Source of the DNA: Pseudomonas tensinigenes
Lineage (GTDB): Bacteria > Pseudomonadota > Gammaproteobacteria > Pseudomonadales > Pseudomonadaceae
Assembly: GCF_014268445.2 (NCBI RefSeq)
Contig: NZ_CP077089.1
Location: 186,001 to 250,000 of the forward strand
DNA length: 64,000 nucleotides
Reading direction: 5' to 3'
The position numbers and the translations under genes are program-made. Shown piece after piece: positions 10,739 to 20,359 of this stretch; position 1 is the stretch's first letter, and each line of letters opens with the position of its first letter. The notes under the pieces were generated by a model. It was not told the DNA's origin and ran no database searches. It saw only the letters and a program-made list of their open reading frames with translations.

Positions 10739-12003
10739 TGGGACACATACGCGTCACTGGCCTGGCCAAAGCCTATAAACAGTACCCGAATCGCTGGAGT
10801 CGCCTGCTGGAATGGCTGGTGCCGTTCTCCCCGAACCGCCACCACCTGCACTGGGTCTTGCAAGACGTCGATTTCGAGATCAGCCCCGGTGAAGCCGTTG
10901 GCATCGTCGGCGTCAACGGCGCGGGCAAAAGCACCCTGCTGAAGATGATCACCGGCACCACCCAACCGACCTGTGGACAGATCCATCTGCAAGGCCGCGT
11001 GGCCGCGTTGCTGGAATTGGGCATGGGTTTTCACCCGGACTTTACCGGTCGGCAGAACGCTGTCATGGCCGGTCAGCTGCTGGGCATGCAGGTCGAAGAG
11101 ATCGAAGCGTTGATGCCGCAAATCGAAAGTTTTGCCGAAATCGGCGAAGCCATCGATCAACCGGTGCGCACCTATTCCAGCGGCATGCAGATGCGCCTGG
11201 CATTCAGCGTCGCGACTGCGCGGCGTCCGGATATCCTGATCGTCGACGAAGCGCTGTCAGTGGGCGATGCGTATTTCCAGCATAAAAGTTTCGAGCGTAT
11301 CCGCAGCTTCCGCAAAGCCGGCACTACCCTGCTGATCGTGTCCCATGACCGCTCGGCCATTCAATCGATCTGCGACACCGCGATTCTCCTGGAGAACGGC
11401 CGTCTGGCCATGCGTGGCAAGCCCGAAGAGGTCATGGACTACTACAACGCCATGCTCGCTCAGCGCGAAGGCCAGACCGTGCGCCAGGAGATGCTCGCCA
11501 ATGGCCAGGTACAGACCATTTCCGGCACCGGTGAAGCCGCGATTCTCAGCGTGCGCCTGCTCGACGCGCAGGGCCGCAGCCTTGAAGTTGCGGAGGTCGG
11601 TCAGCCTGTGGTGCTGGAAGTGCAGACCGAAATTCGTGAAGACATCGAGCGGCTGATTCTCGGCTTCATGATCAAGGATCGTCTGGGCCAGGCCATTTAT
11701 GGCATCAACACCCATCGCCTCGACAAAGCGATTACCGAGCTGAGTGCCGGCGAACGCGTGACCTTTCGTTTCGCTTTCGACATGCGTCTGGGCAAGGGTA
11801 ACTACTCGGTGGCGTTGAGCCTGTCACGTCTGGACTCGCACCTGGATCGCAACTTCGAGTGGCGCGACTATGGTTTGATCTTCCACGTGATCAACAATCG
11901 CCAGGAAGACTTTGTCGGCTGCTCATGGCTGCAGGCCCGGACCGAAATCAGCCGCTCCAGTGAAATCCTTGTAGAAGCGCCTGATACGGAGATCTTGCGA
12001 TGA
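10738..12003 (+). CDS. wzt: ABC transporter ATP-binding subunit with C-terminal carbohydrate-binding domain
   Basis: 421 aa. The nucleotide-binding domain has Walker A GVNGAGKST at residues 58-66, signature YSSGMQ near 146-151 and Walker B ILIVDE at 166-171 followed by the D-loop. Residues from about 265 form an extra beta-rich domain as in Wzt proteins that recognise a capped polymer end before export. That matters here because the divergent operon encodes methyltransferases that could create such a cap. The stop overlaps the next gene by 4 bases. Confidence 0.92.
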   Translation: MGHIRVTGLAKAYKQYPNRWSRLLEWLVPFSPNRHHLHWVLQDVDFEISPGEAVGIVGVNGAGKSTLLKMITGTTQPTCGQIHLQGRVAALLELGMGFHPDFTGRQNAVMAGQLLGMQVEEIEALMPQIESFAEIGEAIDQPVRTYSSGMQMRLAFSVATARRPDILIVDEALSVGDAYFQHKSFERIRSFRKAGTTLLIVSHDRSAIQSICDTAILLENGRLAMRGKPEEVMDYYNAMLAQREGQTVRQEMLANGQVQTISGTGEAAILSVRLLDAQGRSLEVAEVGQPVVLEVQTEIREDIERLILGFMIKDRLGQAIYGINTHRLDKAITELSAGERVTFRFAFDMRLGKGNYSVALSLSRLDSHLDRNFEWRDYGLIFHVINNRQEDFVGCSWLQARTEISRSSEILVEAPDTEILR

Positions 12004-13376
12004 CACGATTGTTGGTGGAGTGCACCTACGTATTCGAACATCCCTCCGCCAACTCGGGCATTCAACGTGTTGTACGCAACGTCATTCAGCAGTTGCCGGC
12101 GGCCGATGAAACCGTCGAATGCATCCCGGTGGTGATGATCAATGGCGGTTTGTACGAAGTTAAAAGTCTGGCGCCGCTGAAGTCCACGAAGCTCGACCTG
12201 ATGGGCCTGCGGGTGAAACTGGAACAGTGGGCCAACGCCTTCTGGCTACGTCACCGGGCCGTGGAACGGCGCTGGCCGTTCAACCGGTCGCATTTCACCC
12301 GTCGGGTGCTATACGTCGGCTGCCGGCTCACGGCATTCGCTTGTTTGAGCTTGCCCATGCGCCTGCTTGAACGAGTCCTCAAGGGCCAACATATTCCCGA
12401 GCGCTGCGTACCGCTGGCCCACCGGGCAGGCGATCAATTGGTGCTGCTCGATTCATCCTGGCACGCCAACTTTTTCCCCCTCGCCGAGCAACTCAAGCGT
12501 GAGGGTGTGGGCATCATTTCAGTGATTTACGACCTGATCCCCCTGACCCACCCGCAGTTTTGCGATGCCGGGCTGGTTAAAGTGTTCAACGACTGGTTCG
12601 ACTGGATCGCGCGCACAGCCGACGGCTATGTCGCGATCTCGACCACTATCCGCGATCAGGTGCGCGAGGAAATGCTGCGCCGGATCGGCGCGCAACAGGT
12701 CGGGCAGCGCTGGTTCGATTACTTCCACCTCGGCTCCGAGCTGGACTTGAGCGAGGCCGATGCCAAGGTCGACCGTGGCCTGCTGGACATGTTCCAGACC
12801 GCTGACCCGGTGTTTCTCATGGTCAGCACCATCGAGCCGCGCAAAAACCATGCGTACCTGCTCGAGGCGTTTGAGCTCGCCTGGGCAACAGGATCGAAAG
12901 CGCGGTTATGTATCGTCGGCAAGATTGGCTGGAAGTGCGACGCACTGATCGAACGAATCCGCCAGCATCCCGAGCTGAACCGACGTTTGTTCATGTACAA
13001 CTCGCTCTCTGACAAAAGTCTCGAACACGCCTACTCCCACGCCACGGCGCTGGTGTTTCCGTCCCATGTCGAAGGTTTCGGCTTGCCACTGGTGGAAGCC
13101 ATGCAACGCAAGTTACCGGCAATGGCCAGCGATATTCCGGTGTTCCGCGAGATCGGCGGCGACTACATGGCGTATTTCGACCTGGCGAATCCACAGAGTC
13201 TGAGCGATCTGGTGACCGGCATGGAGCGCTCCGGCGAGTTTCCGGCAGCGCTGGGCCTCGAACAATGGCGCTGGCTGAGCTGGCGCGAAGCGAGCGCCCA
13301 ATTGGTCGAGCGTATTGAGCGCAACTTGCATGCATCGTTGCCTGCCCCTGAGAGCCAGCATGCGCATTGCTCTTAA
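12000..13376 (+). CDS. wbpX: D-rhamnosyltransferase, WbpX type
   Basis: A 458-aa GT-B glycosyltransferase. The C-terminal domain has STIEPRKNH near 278 and EGFGLPLVE (EX7E) near 360. A hydrophobic stretch near 103-120 lies in the N-terminal half. By operon position and length it corresponds to WbpX, which extends the D-rhamnan; which linkage it makes is known only for the P. aeruginosa enzyme. It overlaps wzt by 4 bases and the next gene by 17 bases. Confidence 0.82.
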   Translation: MTRLLVECTYVFEHPSANSGIQRVVRNVIQQLPAADETVECIPVVMINGGLYEVKSLAPLKSTKLDLMGLRVKLEQWANAFWLRHRAVERRWPFNRSHFTRRVLYVGCRLTAFACLSLPMRLLERVLKGQHIPERCVPLAHRAGDQLVLLDSSWHANFFPLAEQLKREGVGIISVIYDLIPLTHPQFCDAGLVKVFNDWFDWIARTADGYVAISTTIRDQVREEMLRRIGAQQVGQRWFDYFHLGSELDLSEADAKVDRGLLDMFQTADPVFLMVSTIEPRKNHAYLLEAFELAWATGSKARLCIVGKIGWKCDALIERIRQHPELNRRLFMYNSLSDKSLEHAYSHATALVFPSHVEGFGLPLVEAMQRKLPAMASDIPVFREIGGDYMAYFDLANPQSLSDLVTGMERSGEFPAALGLEQWRWLSWREASAQLVERIERNLHASLPAPESQHAHCS

Positions 13377-14490
13377 CGCGCGCATTCTCCAGGCACCGCG
13401 TACCGGCATCGGCCATTACGTTGCCGAACTGGTCAACGCCTTGCGCAGCGAGCCGGAGGTTGACGTGACGTTGTTCCATGGCTGGGGCTGGAGCTCGGCA
13501 CTGCCGGAAGCGGCCATGCCCGGTTACTCGCGTCTGACACCGCTGCTGCGGCAGATTCCCGGGGCCTATCAGGCGCGTCGCTGGCTGGAGCAGAAACGCT
13601 TCGATCAGGGCCGCGCGCAAGGCATCGACCTCTATCACGAACCGAGCCTGTGGCCACTGGCCTTCGACGGCCCGACCGTGATCACCCTGCATGACCTGAC
13701 GCACCTGCATTTCCCTGAGACCCAGCCCCCGGCGCGGCTCAAGGAAATCGAGCGTCGATTGGCTGTCGGGGTGCAACAGGCGCAGGTGATTCTCACCGAC
13801 TCGCAAGCGATTGCCGACGAAGCTCAAGCGTATTTCGGCCTGCCTGCCGAGCGTTTTGTGGTGGCACCACTGGGGGTCGCCGCGCGCTTTCATCCGCGTG
13901 AGGCGAGCGCCATTGACGCGGTGCTCAAGGCGCACGCGGTCGAGGCGCGGGAGTATTTTCTCTGCGTGGGCACGCTGGAGCCGCGCAAGAATCTTGGCCT
14001 GGCCCTGCGCGCCCATGCCCTGCTGCCGGAGGCGGTACGTCAGCGCTTTCCATTGCTGATCGTCGGCATGGCCGGATGGGAGCGCGAGCAATTCAGTGAA
14101 CCTTTGCGTCAGGCGCTGGCCAGCGGGCATGTGTGCCTGCTCGGTTATCTGCCCGACGAACAAGTGGCGCAGCTGTTGGCTGGCGCTCGGGCGCTGATTT
14201 TTCCATCGTTGTATGAGGGTTTTGGTCTGCCGGTACTGGAGGCCATGGCCAGCGGCACACCGGTGCTGCTCACGCGATCTTCAGCGATGCCGGAAGTCGC
14301 CGGTGCAGCGGGCAACTATATTGAAGCTGACGATGCAGAAGGCCTGCGTGATGCGCTGAGCCGACTGATCGACGATCAAGCGCATTGGCAGGCATGCCAA
14401 GAAGCCGGGTTGCAGCAGTCACGGCTTTTTTCCTGGGAGCGTTGTGCACAGGCCACCGCCGGTGCCTACCGTCAGGCCATGGGAGGTTGA
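13360..14490 (+). CDS. wbpY: D-rhamnosyltransferase, WbpY type
   Basis: 376 aa, starting at ATG 13360 (MRIALNARILQ), which has GAGAG upstream; the frame is open earlier, but a start there would add a non-conserved leader inside wbpX. GT4 features: GTLEPRKNL near 216 and EGFGLPVLE (EX7E) near 285. It overlaps the wbpX stop by 17 bases and directly abuts the following gene. By position it is the WbpY-type rhamnosyltransferase acting on the growing undecaprenyl-linked A-band chain at the cytoplasmic membrane face. Confidence 0.82.
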   Translation: MRIALNARILQAPRTGIGHYVAELVNALRSEPEVDVTLFHGWGWSSALPEAAMPGYSRLTPLLRQIPGAYQARRWLEQKRFDQGRAQGIDLYHEPSLWPLAFDGPTVITLHDLTHLHFPETQPPARLKEIERRLAVGVQQAQVILTDSQAIADEAQAYFGLPAERFVVAPLGVAARFHPREASAIDAVLKAHAVEAREYFLCVGTLEPRKNLGLALRAHALLPEAVRQRFPLLIVGMAGWEREQFSEPLRQALASGHVCLLGYLPDEQVAQLLAGARALIFPSLYEGFGLPVLEAMASGTPVLLTRSSAMPEVAGAAGNYIEADDAEGLRDALSRLIDDQAHWQACQEAGLQQSRLFSWERCAQATAGAYRQAMGG

Positions 14491-15621
14491 ATGCGAGTTC
14501 TTCATTTTTTCAAGACGTACCTGCCTGACTCGGTCGGCGGCATTGAGCAAGTGATCTTCCAGCTGTGCGAGAGCGGCGCCCAGCACGGTATCGACGGCCA
14601 GGTGCTGACGCTCAGTGCTGACCCGACACCGGCCGTGGTGAAATTGGGCCAGCACGAAGTGCACCGCGCCAAACTCGACATCCAGTTCGCCTCCACCGGT
14701 TTTTCCTGGAGCGTGTTCAAACAGTTTCGCGAACTGGCGGCCGAGGCGGACGTGGTCAACTACCACTTCCCGTGGCCGTTCATGGACCTGGTGCATTTCG
14801 CCAGTGCGATGAATAAACCGAGCGTGGTGACCTACCACTCGGACATCATTCGCCAGAAGCACCTGCTCAAACTTTACCGGCCACTGATGAACCGCTTCCT
14901 CGCCAGCGCCGACCGCATTGTTGCCGCTTCGCCGAACTACCTGCACACCAGCGATGTGCTGCAGCAGTTTCAGGACAAGACCCGAGTGATTCCCTACGGT
15001 TTGAACAAGGCCGGTTATCCACAGCCCGATCCCGAACGAATGAATCGCTGGCGCCAGCAGGTTGGGGATAAGTTTTTTCTGTTTGTCGGCGTGATGCGTT
15101 ACTACAAAGGCCTGCACATTTTGCTGGAGGCCCTGAAAGATGTGGATTATCCCGTGGTCATTGTCGGCGCCGGGCCGCTGGAACTGGAGCTGCACGCTCA
15201 AGCGCAAGCGCTGGGCCTGCGCAATATTCATTTCCTCGGACGCCTAGGTGATGAGGACAAAGTCGCGCTGCTGCAACTGAGCTACGCGATTGTGTTCCCG
15301 TCGCACCTGCGCTCGGAAGCGTTCGGCATTTCTTTGCTGGAAGGCGCTATGTACGGCAAACCGATGATCTCCAGCGAAATCGGCACTGGCACCAGTTACA
15401 TCAATATTCACAACGAAACCGGACTGGTGGTGCCCCCCAGTAATCCACTGGCATTTCGCGAGGCGATGCGCACACTTTGGGAAGATCCGGTGCGGGCTGC
15501 TGCGATGGGCGTAAAAGCTGAAGCACGTTATCGGCAGTTGTTCACCGCCGACGACATGGGCCGCAAGTGGACAGAGCTGTATCAGGAATTGCTGGAAGAG
15601 AAATCGCTGTCCTACGCCTGA
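14491..15621 (+). CDS. wbpZ: Glycosyltransferase, WbpZ type (first rhamnose addition)
   Basis: 376-aa GT4 enzyme. It starts MRVLHFFKTYLPDSVGGIEQ with the N-terminal GGIE loop typical of GT4 enzymes, followed by VGVMRYYKGL near 203 and an SEAFGISLLE (EX7E) block near 273. In P. aeruginosa WbpZ adds the first D-rhamnose to the lipid-linked GlcNAc primer. It is the last gene of the operon, and its ATG follows the preceding TGA without a gap. A REPIN 25 bases downstream may act as the 3' end. Confidence 0.83.
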   Translation: MRVLHFFKTYLPDSVGGIEQVIFQLCESGAQHGIDGQVLTLSADPTPAVVKLGQHEVHRAKLDIQFASTGFSWSVFKQFRELAAEADVVNYHFPWPFMDLVHFASAMNKPSVVTYHSDIIRQKHLLKLYRPLMNRFLASADRIVAASPNYLHTSDVLQQFQDKTRVIPYGLNKAGYPQPDPERMNRWRQQVGDKFFLFVGVMRYYKGLHILLEALKDVDYPVVIVGAGPLELELHAQAQALGLRNIHFLGRLGDEDKVALLQLSYAIVFPSHLRSEAFGISLLEGAMYGKPMISSEIGTGTSYINIHNETGLVVPPSNPLAFREAMRTLWEDPVRAAAMGVKAEARYRQLFTADDMGRKWTELYQELLEEKSLSYA

Positions 15622-15645
15622 ACCCTATTTTGGAACGCATACCCA

Positions 15646-15736
15646 CTGTGGGAGCGAGCCTGCTCGCGAAAGCGGTCTGTCAGCAACAATGATGTTGACT
15701 GATCCGACACATTCGCGAGCAGGCTCGCTCCCACAG
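15646..15736. repeat. REPIN (tgtgggagcgagcctgctcgcgaa family)
   Basis: The left arm CTGTGGGAGCGAGCC-TGCTCGCGAA and the right arm TTCGCGAGCA-GGCTCGCTCCCACAG are perfect inverse complements of 25 bases, separated by about 41 bases. Each arm contains its own small hairpin (GCGAGC/GCTCGC). The element sits between two converging genes, wbpZ and the oxidoreductase, and could stop transcription from both sides. It belongs to a different REP family from the elements at 322-422 and 23235-23263. Confidence 0.9.
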
Positions 15737-15758
15737 GATATTTGTGGTGGATTCGGAA

Positions 15759-17789
15759 TTACAGATCCAGCACTAAAGGCTGCGTGCTTTGCGCCGGGAC
15801 CGCACAGCAAATCAGCACATGTCCCGCTTCCGGAATATCCGCCGGTACCTGTGGATAATTCACCGCACCACTGACCAGCCGGGTCTTGCACGTACCGCAC
15901 GAGCCACCGCGGCAACTGAACTCCGGGCGTAACCCCCGACTTTCTGCCAGCTCCAGCAAACTGCCGCCATCGGGCTGCCAGCGCGCCTCTTTTGCCGAGC
16001 GCTCGAACACCACCGGCACCGAAGTGGTCGCTGCGGGCGGTTGCTCGATCACGATCGCATCCGGATCGGCCTGACGTTTCAGGGTCGACGGGCCAAAGGT
16101 TTCCGCATGAATCTGCGCGTCACGTACATCCAGCTCGCGCAGGGTGTCGTACAACCCTTGGGTAAAACCACCGGGGCCGCAAAGCACAAAGTCGAGCTGG
16201 TCGAAATCTTCGGCATCCAGCAGGTTTCTCAGCACAGTGCCGTCGATGCGCCCACGCACATCAAAATCTTCGCCCTCTTGCAGATCGGCTTCCGGCTGAC
16301 TGAGCAAGCGCAGGACTCGCACAGAGTCGCCTGCGGTTTCCAGCAAACGATCCAGCTCCTGGCGAAACGGCTGGTCCGCCAGACTGCGCGAACTCTGCAA
16401 CAACAGCGTCGGACGAATCCCCCGCGTGCGTAAGCCTTGGTAGACCACCTCGCGCAGCATCGACAGCAACGGCGTGATGCCCACACCGGCGGCCAGCAGC
16501 ACCAACGGTCGCTGCTCCAGCGGTGTCACGGTGAAATGCCCCTGCGGCGCCCGCGCCTCAAGCACATCGCCAACGCGGATCTGCTCATGCAGGTGCGACG
16601 AAATCAGCCCTTCGCGCTTGACGCTGATCCGGTAGAAACCATCCGATGGCGCACTCGAAAGGCTGTAGGTGCGGATATGCACCTCGCCATCAATGGTGAA
16701 ACGCAGCGGCAAATGCTGGCCCGCGAGAAACACCGGCAAACCGGCGCCATCGGTTGGCTCCAGATAGATTGAACGGATGCTGCGGCTTTCCGCCTCGATC
16801 TTCGCCACGCGCAACGGCCGCCATTGATTGCCCAGCGCCTGCGCCTGCAAACGCGCATCGGCTTCGGCCCAGTTACCGGTCAACAGGCTGGTCGGCGACA
16901 TGCCGTCGAAGCGCCAGCGCAACGCCAGTGCGGCCGGGCGCCGAACCATTGTCTCTACTTCAAATGTCCACAACCGCTCCGCGCCTTGAAAGGCCTCGAT
17001 CTGCGGGTCATCGAGAAGGATCTCGGTACGCCCGCTGAGTTGCAGCAGATCGCCTGTGGAAAAGTCGATGAACAGCAGGCCAGCCTTGGGGTTCAGCAAC
17101 AAATTACCGAGGGTGTTGAAGTGCAGATTGCCGGCGAAATCGGGGATAGTCAGACGATTGCCCTCCACCCGTACGAAACCGGCCTGGCCACCCCGGTGGG
17201 AAACATCCACCGCGCGATCGCCCTCGACATCCACATAACTGGCGACGAAGAACGTATCGGCGCCGGTGATCAGCGCAATGGCCGCAACATCAAGGCCGTT
17301 CAGATGCTCAGCCGGGCGGGTCTGCGGATCCGTCAGGGGTACCCGCTGAAACTGGCGCAACTGAATGTACTGCGGGCAATTACCGAAGGCCTGATCCACG
17401 TTCACGTCAAAACCATCAGCGCTCAGATTACCGACATGGCCGTTGAGGCGATTGCGCCGGCGGGTGTGCAATTCGATACCGAGCAAACCGATCGGTTCGC
17501 CGTTACGCAGTTGCGCCGGGTCATCGGCAGCAGGCTGGCTGGCGAAATGCAGATGCTCAGGATCGGGCGAATGGGCAAACCCCGGCGCGCCTTCGAGCAC
17601 ACTGGCCCACGGGCGCCCATCTGCATCGACTGCGCCGTACAGCATGAAGGGCAGTTGCTGATAGAACTCACGGTGCTGATCCGGCATCCAGGTGCGAATC
17701 ACCTTGCGCCCGAAGGCTTCCATGCGTTCGGCAACGCCGACATAGGCCTGTAACTGTTGCTCGCCAGCGTGCCACGGTGAACGTTCCAT
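15759..17789 (-). CDS. PNPOx-like / ferredoxin reductase / 2Fe-2S fusion oxidoreductase
   Basis: 676 aa with three parts. Residues about 40-330 look like a pyridoxamine-5'-phosphate-oxidase-type split barrel. About 335-560 is a ferredoxin-NADP reductase module with RTYSLSSAP (FAD) and GVGITPLLSMLR (NAD(P)). The last 85 residues are a plant-type 2Fe-2S ferredoxin, CRGGSCGTC with a final CC. It probably transfers electrons from NAD(P)H via FAD to the cluster; the substrate is unknown. ATG at 17789 has GAGAGG five bases upstream; a GTG one codon earlier is also possible. It is followed downstream by a convergent REPIN and preceded by a GST gene on the same strand. Confidence 0.75.
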   Translation of the reverse strand: MERSPWHAGEQQLQAYVGVAERMEAFGRKVIRTWMPDQHREFYQQLPFMLYGAVDADGRPWASVLEGAPGFAHSPDPEHLHFASQPAADDPAQLRNGEPIGLLGIELHTRRRNRLNGHVGNLSADGFDVNVDQAFGNCPQYIQLRQFQRVPLTDPQTRPAEHLNGLDVAAIALITGADTFFVASYVDVEGDRAVDVSHRGGQAGFVRVEGNRLTIPDFAGNLHFNTLGNLLLNPKAGLLFIDFSTGDLLQLSGRTEILLDDPQIEAFQGAERLWTFEVETMVRRPAALALRWRFDGMSPTSLLTGNWAEADARLQAQALGNQWRPLRVAKIEAESRSIRSIYLEPTDGAGLPVFLAGQHLPLRFTIDGEVHIRTYSLSSAPSDGFYRISVKREGLISSHLHEQIRVGDVLEARAPQGHFTVTPLEQRPLVLLAAGVGITPLLSMLREVVYQGLRTRGIRPTLLLQSSRSLADQPFRQELDRLLETAGDSVRVLRLLSQPEADLQEGEDFDVRGRIDGTVLRNLLDAEDFDQLDFVLCGPGGFTQGLYDTLRELDVRDAQIHAETFGPSTLKRQADPDAIVIEQPPAATTSVPVVFERSAKEARWQPDGGSLLELAESRGLRPEFSCRGGSCGTCKTRLVSGAVNYPQVPADIPEAGHVLICCAVPAQSTQPLVLDL

Positions 17790-17834
17790 CACGACCTCTC
17801 CCCTGCACCGTCGGCACAGTGTGGATTGCGAAAA

Positions 17835-18461
17835 TCAGGCGGTGGTTTGCAGACCGGCGACGGTGCGCGGCATGCCGACGAAACCAGGCAAGGCTTCAAC
17901 CCGGGCCAACCAGGCGCGAACGTTGCCGTAGTCATCCAGCGACACATTGCCTTCCGGTGCGTGGGCGATGTAACTGTAGGCCGAAACGTCGGCAATAGTC
18001 GGTTCGGCGCCGGCCAGATACGGCGTTTTGCCCAACTCGATGTCCATCACCTTGAGCAGGTTGTGCGCACGGGTAATCGCTTCTTCTGCATTCAGTTGGG
18101 CACCAAACACCGTGACCAATCGCGCAGCGGCGGGGCCGAAAGCAATCGGTCCGGCGGCAGCCGACAACCAGCGCTGCACACGTGCCGCACCGACCGGATC
18201 GGTTGGCAGCCAACGACCGTGGCCGTATTTCTGCGCGAGATAAACCAGAATTGCGTTGGAGTCGGCCAGCACCACGCCGTCGTCATCGATGGCCGGTACC
18301 TGGCCGAAACTGTTGATCGCCAGATACGCCGGCTGCTTGTGCTCACCGTTGGCCAGATCGACGAAGATCAACTCGGTCGGCAGTTGCAGCAGGGACAACA
18401 TCAGCTCGACACGGTGGGCGTGGCCGGAACGTGGAAAGTTGTAGAGTTTGATCGCTTGCAT
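17835..18461 (-). CDS. Glutathione S-transferase family protein
   Basis: 208 aa. The N-terminal thioredoxin fold contains [12 protein letters not shown] near 8-19 (active-site Ser region), FGQVPAI with the cis-proline, and ADSNAIL, the gamma-glutamyl contact motif. The rest is an all-helical C-terminal domain with the N-capping-like pattern [10 protein letters not shown]. It is a cytosolic conjugating or peroxide-handling enzyme; the substrate is not predictable. The gene lies between the LysR regulator and the fusion oxidoreductase on one strand, about 45 bases ahead of the latter, so the two may be co-transcribed. Confidence 0.85.
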   Translation of the reverse strand: MQAIKLYNFPRSGHAHRVELMLSLLQLPTELIFVDLANGEHKQPAYLAINSFGQVPAIDDDGVVLADSNAILVYLAQKYGHGRWLPTDPVGAARVQRWLSAAAGPIAFGPAAARLVTVFGAQLNAEEAITRAHNLLKVMDIELGKTPYLAGAEPTIADVSAYSYIAHAPEGNVSLDDYGNVRAWLARVEALPGFVGMPRTVAGLQTTA

Positions 18462-18566
18462 GGTCGACTCCGCTGAACAGTGGCGCCGCTGCGGGGATGA
18501 GAGCGCCGATGCAGGCCATCTTCCACTTATCGCGAAAAGAACAGAATCACCAGCAACTGCAATCGA

Positions 18567-19493
18567 TTATTTCACTGAGTGAAATAACGCAGCATTTTTC
18601 AAGGCCGGATGTTCGCGCAAAGCCTCTGCCGTGAAATCGACAAAACTGCGGATCCGCGCTGGCGCCTTGCGCCCGCCCTGATACACGACGTGGATCGGCA
18701 GCGGTGGCAGTTCAAATTCGGCGAGGACGATTTCCAGTGTGCCGGCGGCAACCTGACTCGCCACTTGATAGGACAACACCCGGGTCAAACCCAAGCCCGT
18801 GCAAGCTGCTGTAATCGCAGCCTGATTGGCGGTCACGATCAGACGCGGCTCAGGACGCACGCTGAGCGGCTCGCCCGCGTCGAGAAACGGCCAACTGCGT
18901 TGCTGGCCAATCGCTGAAGTCGCCACCACTGGCGCGCCCGCCAATGCGTGGGGATGAGCCGGCCGGCCATATTTGGCAAAGTAGTCCGGCGAGCCGCAAA
19001 TAACCCGACGCACCTCACCCACGCGAACAGCATGCTGACTGCTGTCCGGTAGATCACCAATGCGCACCGCGACATCGATGCCCTCCTCAACCATGTTGAC
19101 GATACGATCAACCAGTACCGCATTGATCGTGACATCCGGGTACTGCGCCAGATAACGCGCCATCACCGGCGTCACAAACAAATCACCGAACAACACCGGC
19201 GCCGTCACCGTCAGTTGCCCACGCGGCTCGGCATGACTGCCCGCCGCCGAATCCTCTGCCTCCTGCACCTCGGCGAGAATCCGCCGACAGTCTTCCAGAT
19301 AACGCTGCCCCGCTTCGCTCAAATGCACACTGCGCGTAGTACGAATCAGCAACTGCGTGCCGATGCGCAACTCCAGCGCCGCCACCGCCCGCGTCACGCT
19401 CGCCGCAGAGACACCCAGACGCCGCGCGGCGGCGGAGAAACCTTGCTCTTGGGCGACAGTGGTGAAGATGTGCATTTCCTGGAAGCGATCCAT
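18567..19493 (-). CDS. LysR family transcriptional regulator
   Basis: 308 aa from ATG 19493 (MDRFQEMHIFTTVAQEQGF); GAGG lies eight bases upstream. An in-frame TTG six codons earlier is less likely. The N-terminal winged HTH (FSAAARRLGVSAASVTRAVAALE) is of the LTTR type close to the PecT/DmlR-like group, followed by a periplasmic-binding-like effector domain. Target and ligand are not known. It is oriented in line with the GST gene, not divergent from it, which is unusual for an LTTR and its target; the gap to GST is 105 bases. Confidence 0.85.
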   Translation of the reverse strand: MDRFQEMHIFTTVAQEQGFSAAARRLGVSAASVTRAVAALELRIGTQLLIRTTRSVHLSEAGQRYLEDCRRILAEVQEAEDSAAGSHAEPRGQLTVTAPVLFGDLFVTPVMARYLAQYPDVTINAVLVDRIVNMVEEGIDVAVRIGDLPDSSQHAVRVGEVRRVICGSPDYFAKYGRPAHPHALAGAPVVATSAIGQQRSWPFLDAGEPLSVRPEPRLIVTANQAAITAACTGLGLTRVLSYQVASQVAAGTLEIVLAEFELPPLPIHVVYQGGRKAPARIRSFVDFTAEALREHPALKNAALFHSVK

Positions 19494-19564
19494 GGAAGAG
19501 ACCTCGATCAAAAAGGAAATGCCGTTCTTCCATTTATGGAATTAGTTCTGGCCTTACCAATTAT

Positions 19565-20320
19565 TCAACGCGCAGGGATATCAGGAGATCGACGAATGAT
19601 ATGACTGATTACAGTGCCCAGAATCTCGATGTCCAGCGGATCCAGAGCAATTGGGCCTTGGGGCATCGCAGGGTCAAGAGGCATCAAGACAGCCTCACTC
19701 TGACCGGGCTCCTTGGCTAAACGCCGCAGCCCAGGCGCATTTTCCTCGCCACGATACCGGTAGATCACATCACTTCCACTATCAATATCTTCGACCGCCG
19801 TGAGTGCTGCGTCGAAAATCAACACAGATCCGCCAGGGTACTGGGTGAGGTATGGCAACGCGCCGGGAAAAACGGTTGCCCTGTGCTGATCAAAAAAAGT
19901 CTTGATCACAGGAACGAAGGCATGAATGTCTGCACTTTTCGGTCCGTACTTACCCTCTGCATTGAAGATTGGCATTCCAACCGATCCCGACGAAAGTGTT
20001 TTCCAGTCCTCAATGAACACTAGCGATACGTCAACCTTCAAACCTTGATCGCGAACATGACGCCGTCGCTCAGCAAAAAACTTGTGGTCATCTACCGTGT
20101 TTCCCGTTGCGAGCCAAGTTGCATCTACTTCCAGGCTCGCTGCAAGGCGCCGGATGGTCTCTGCCCGTGGGAAGCTATGGCCGTTTTCATATTGTGAAAT
20201 GGTTCGCTTATCTATACCAACCAATGCGCCCAAATCCTGTTGAGTAAGGCCTTTTTCTCCACGCTTACCGATCAGACGACTGGCAAAGTCCGCATTCGGT
20301 CCATCAATCAATATCGCCAC
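19565..20320 (-). CDS. XRE family repressor with S24-like C-terminal domain lacking catalytic residues
   Basis: 251 aa. The HTH is near residues 22-60 (LTQQDLGALVGIDKRTISQYENG). The C-terminal half ends in the S24-type pattern ILGTVISHIIRR. The usual Ser-Met dyad segment (GDSM) is not found, and the Lys of the VKRL block reads LRRL, so self-cleavage as in LexA/CI looks unlikely. GTG start at 20318-20320 with GGAG upstream. Its own promoter region has a 22-base palindrome (separate entry), suggesting autorepression. No prophage genes flank it: it is an orphan between a LysR gene and the glmS attTn7 site, and reads as more AT-rich than its neighbours. Probably acquired. Confidence 0.7.
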   Translation of the reverse strand: MAILIDGPNADFASRLIGKRGEKGLTQQDLGALVGIDKRTISQYENGHSFPRAETIRRLAASLEVDATWLATGNTVDDHKFFAERRRHVRDQGLKVDVSLVFIEDWKTLSSGSVGMPIFNAEGKYGPKSADIHAFVPVIKTFFDQHRATVFPGALPYLTQYPGGSVLIFDAALTAVEDIDSGSDVIYRYRGEENAPGLRRLAKEPGQSEAVLMPLDPAMPQGPIALDPLDIEILGTVISHIIRRSPDIPAR

Positions 20321-20359
20321 ATCATCTCCAAATCATCACGAAAATCACCATTCATCAGC

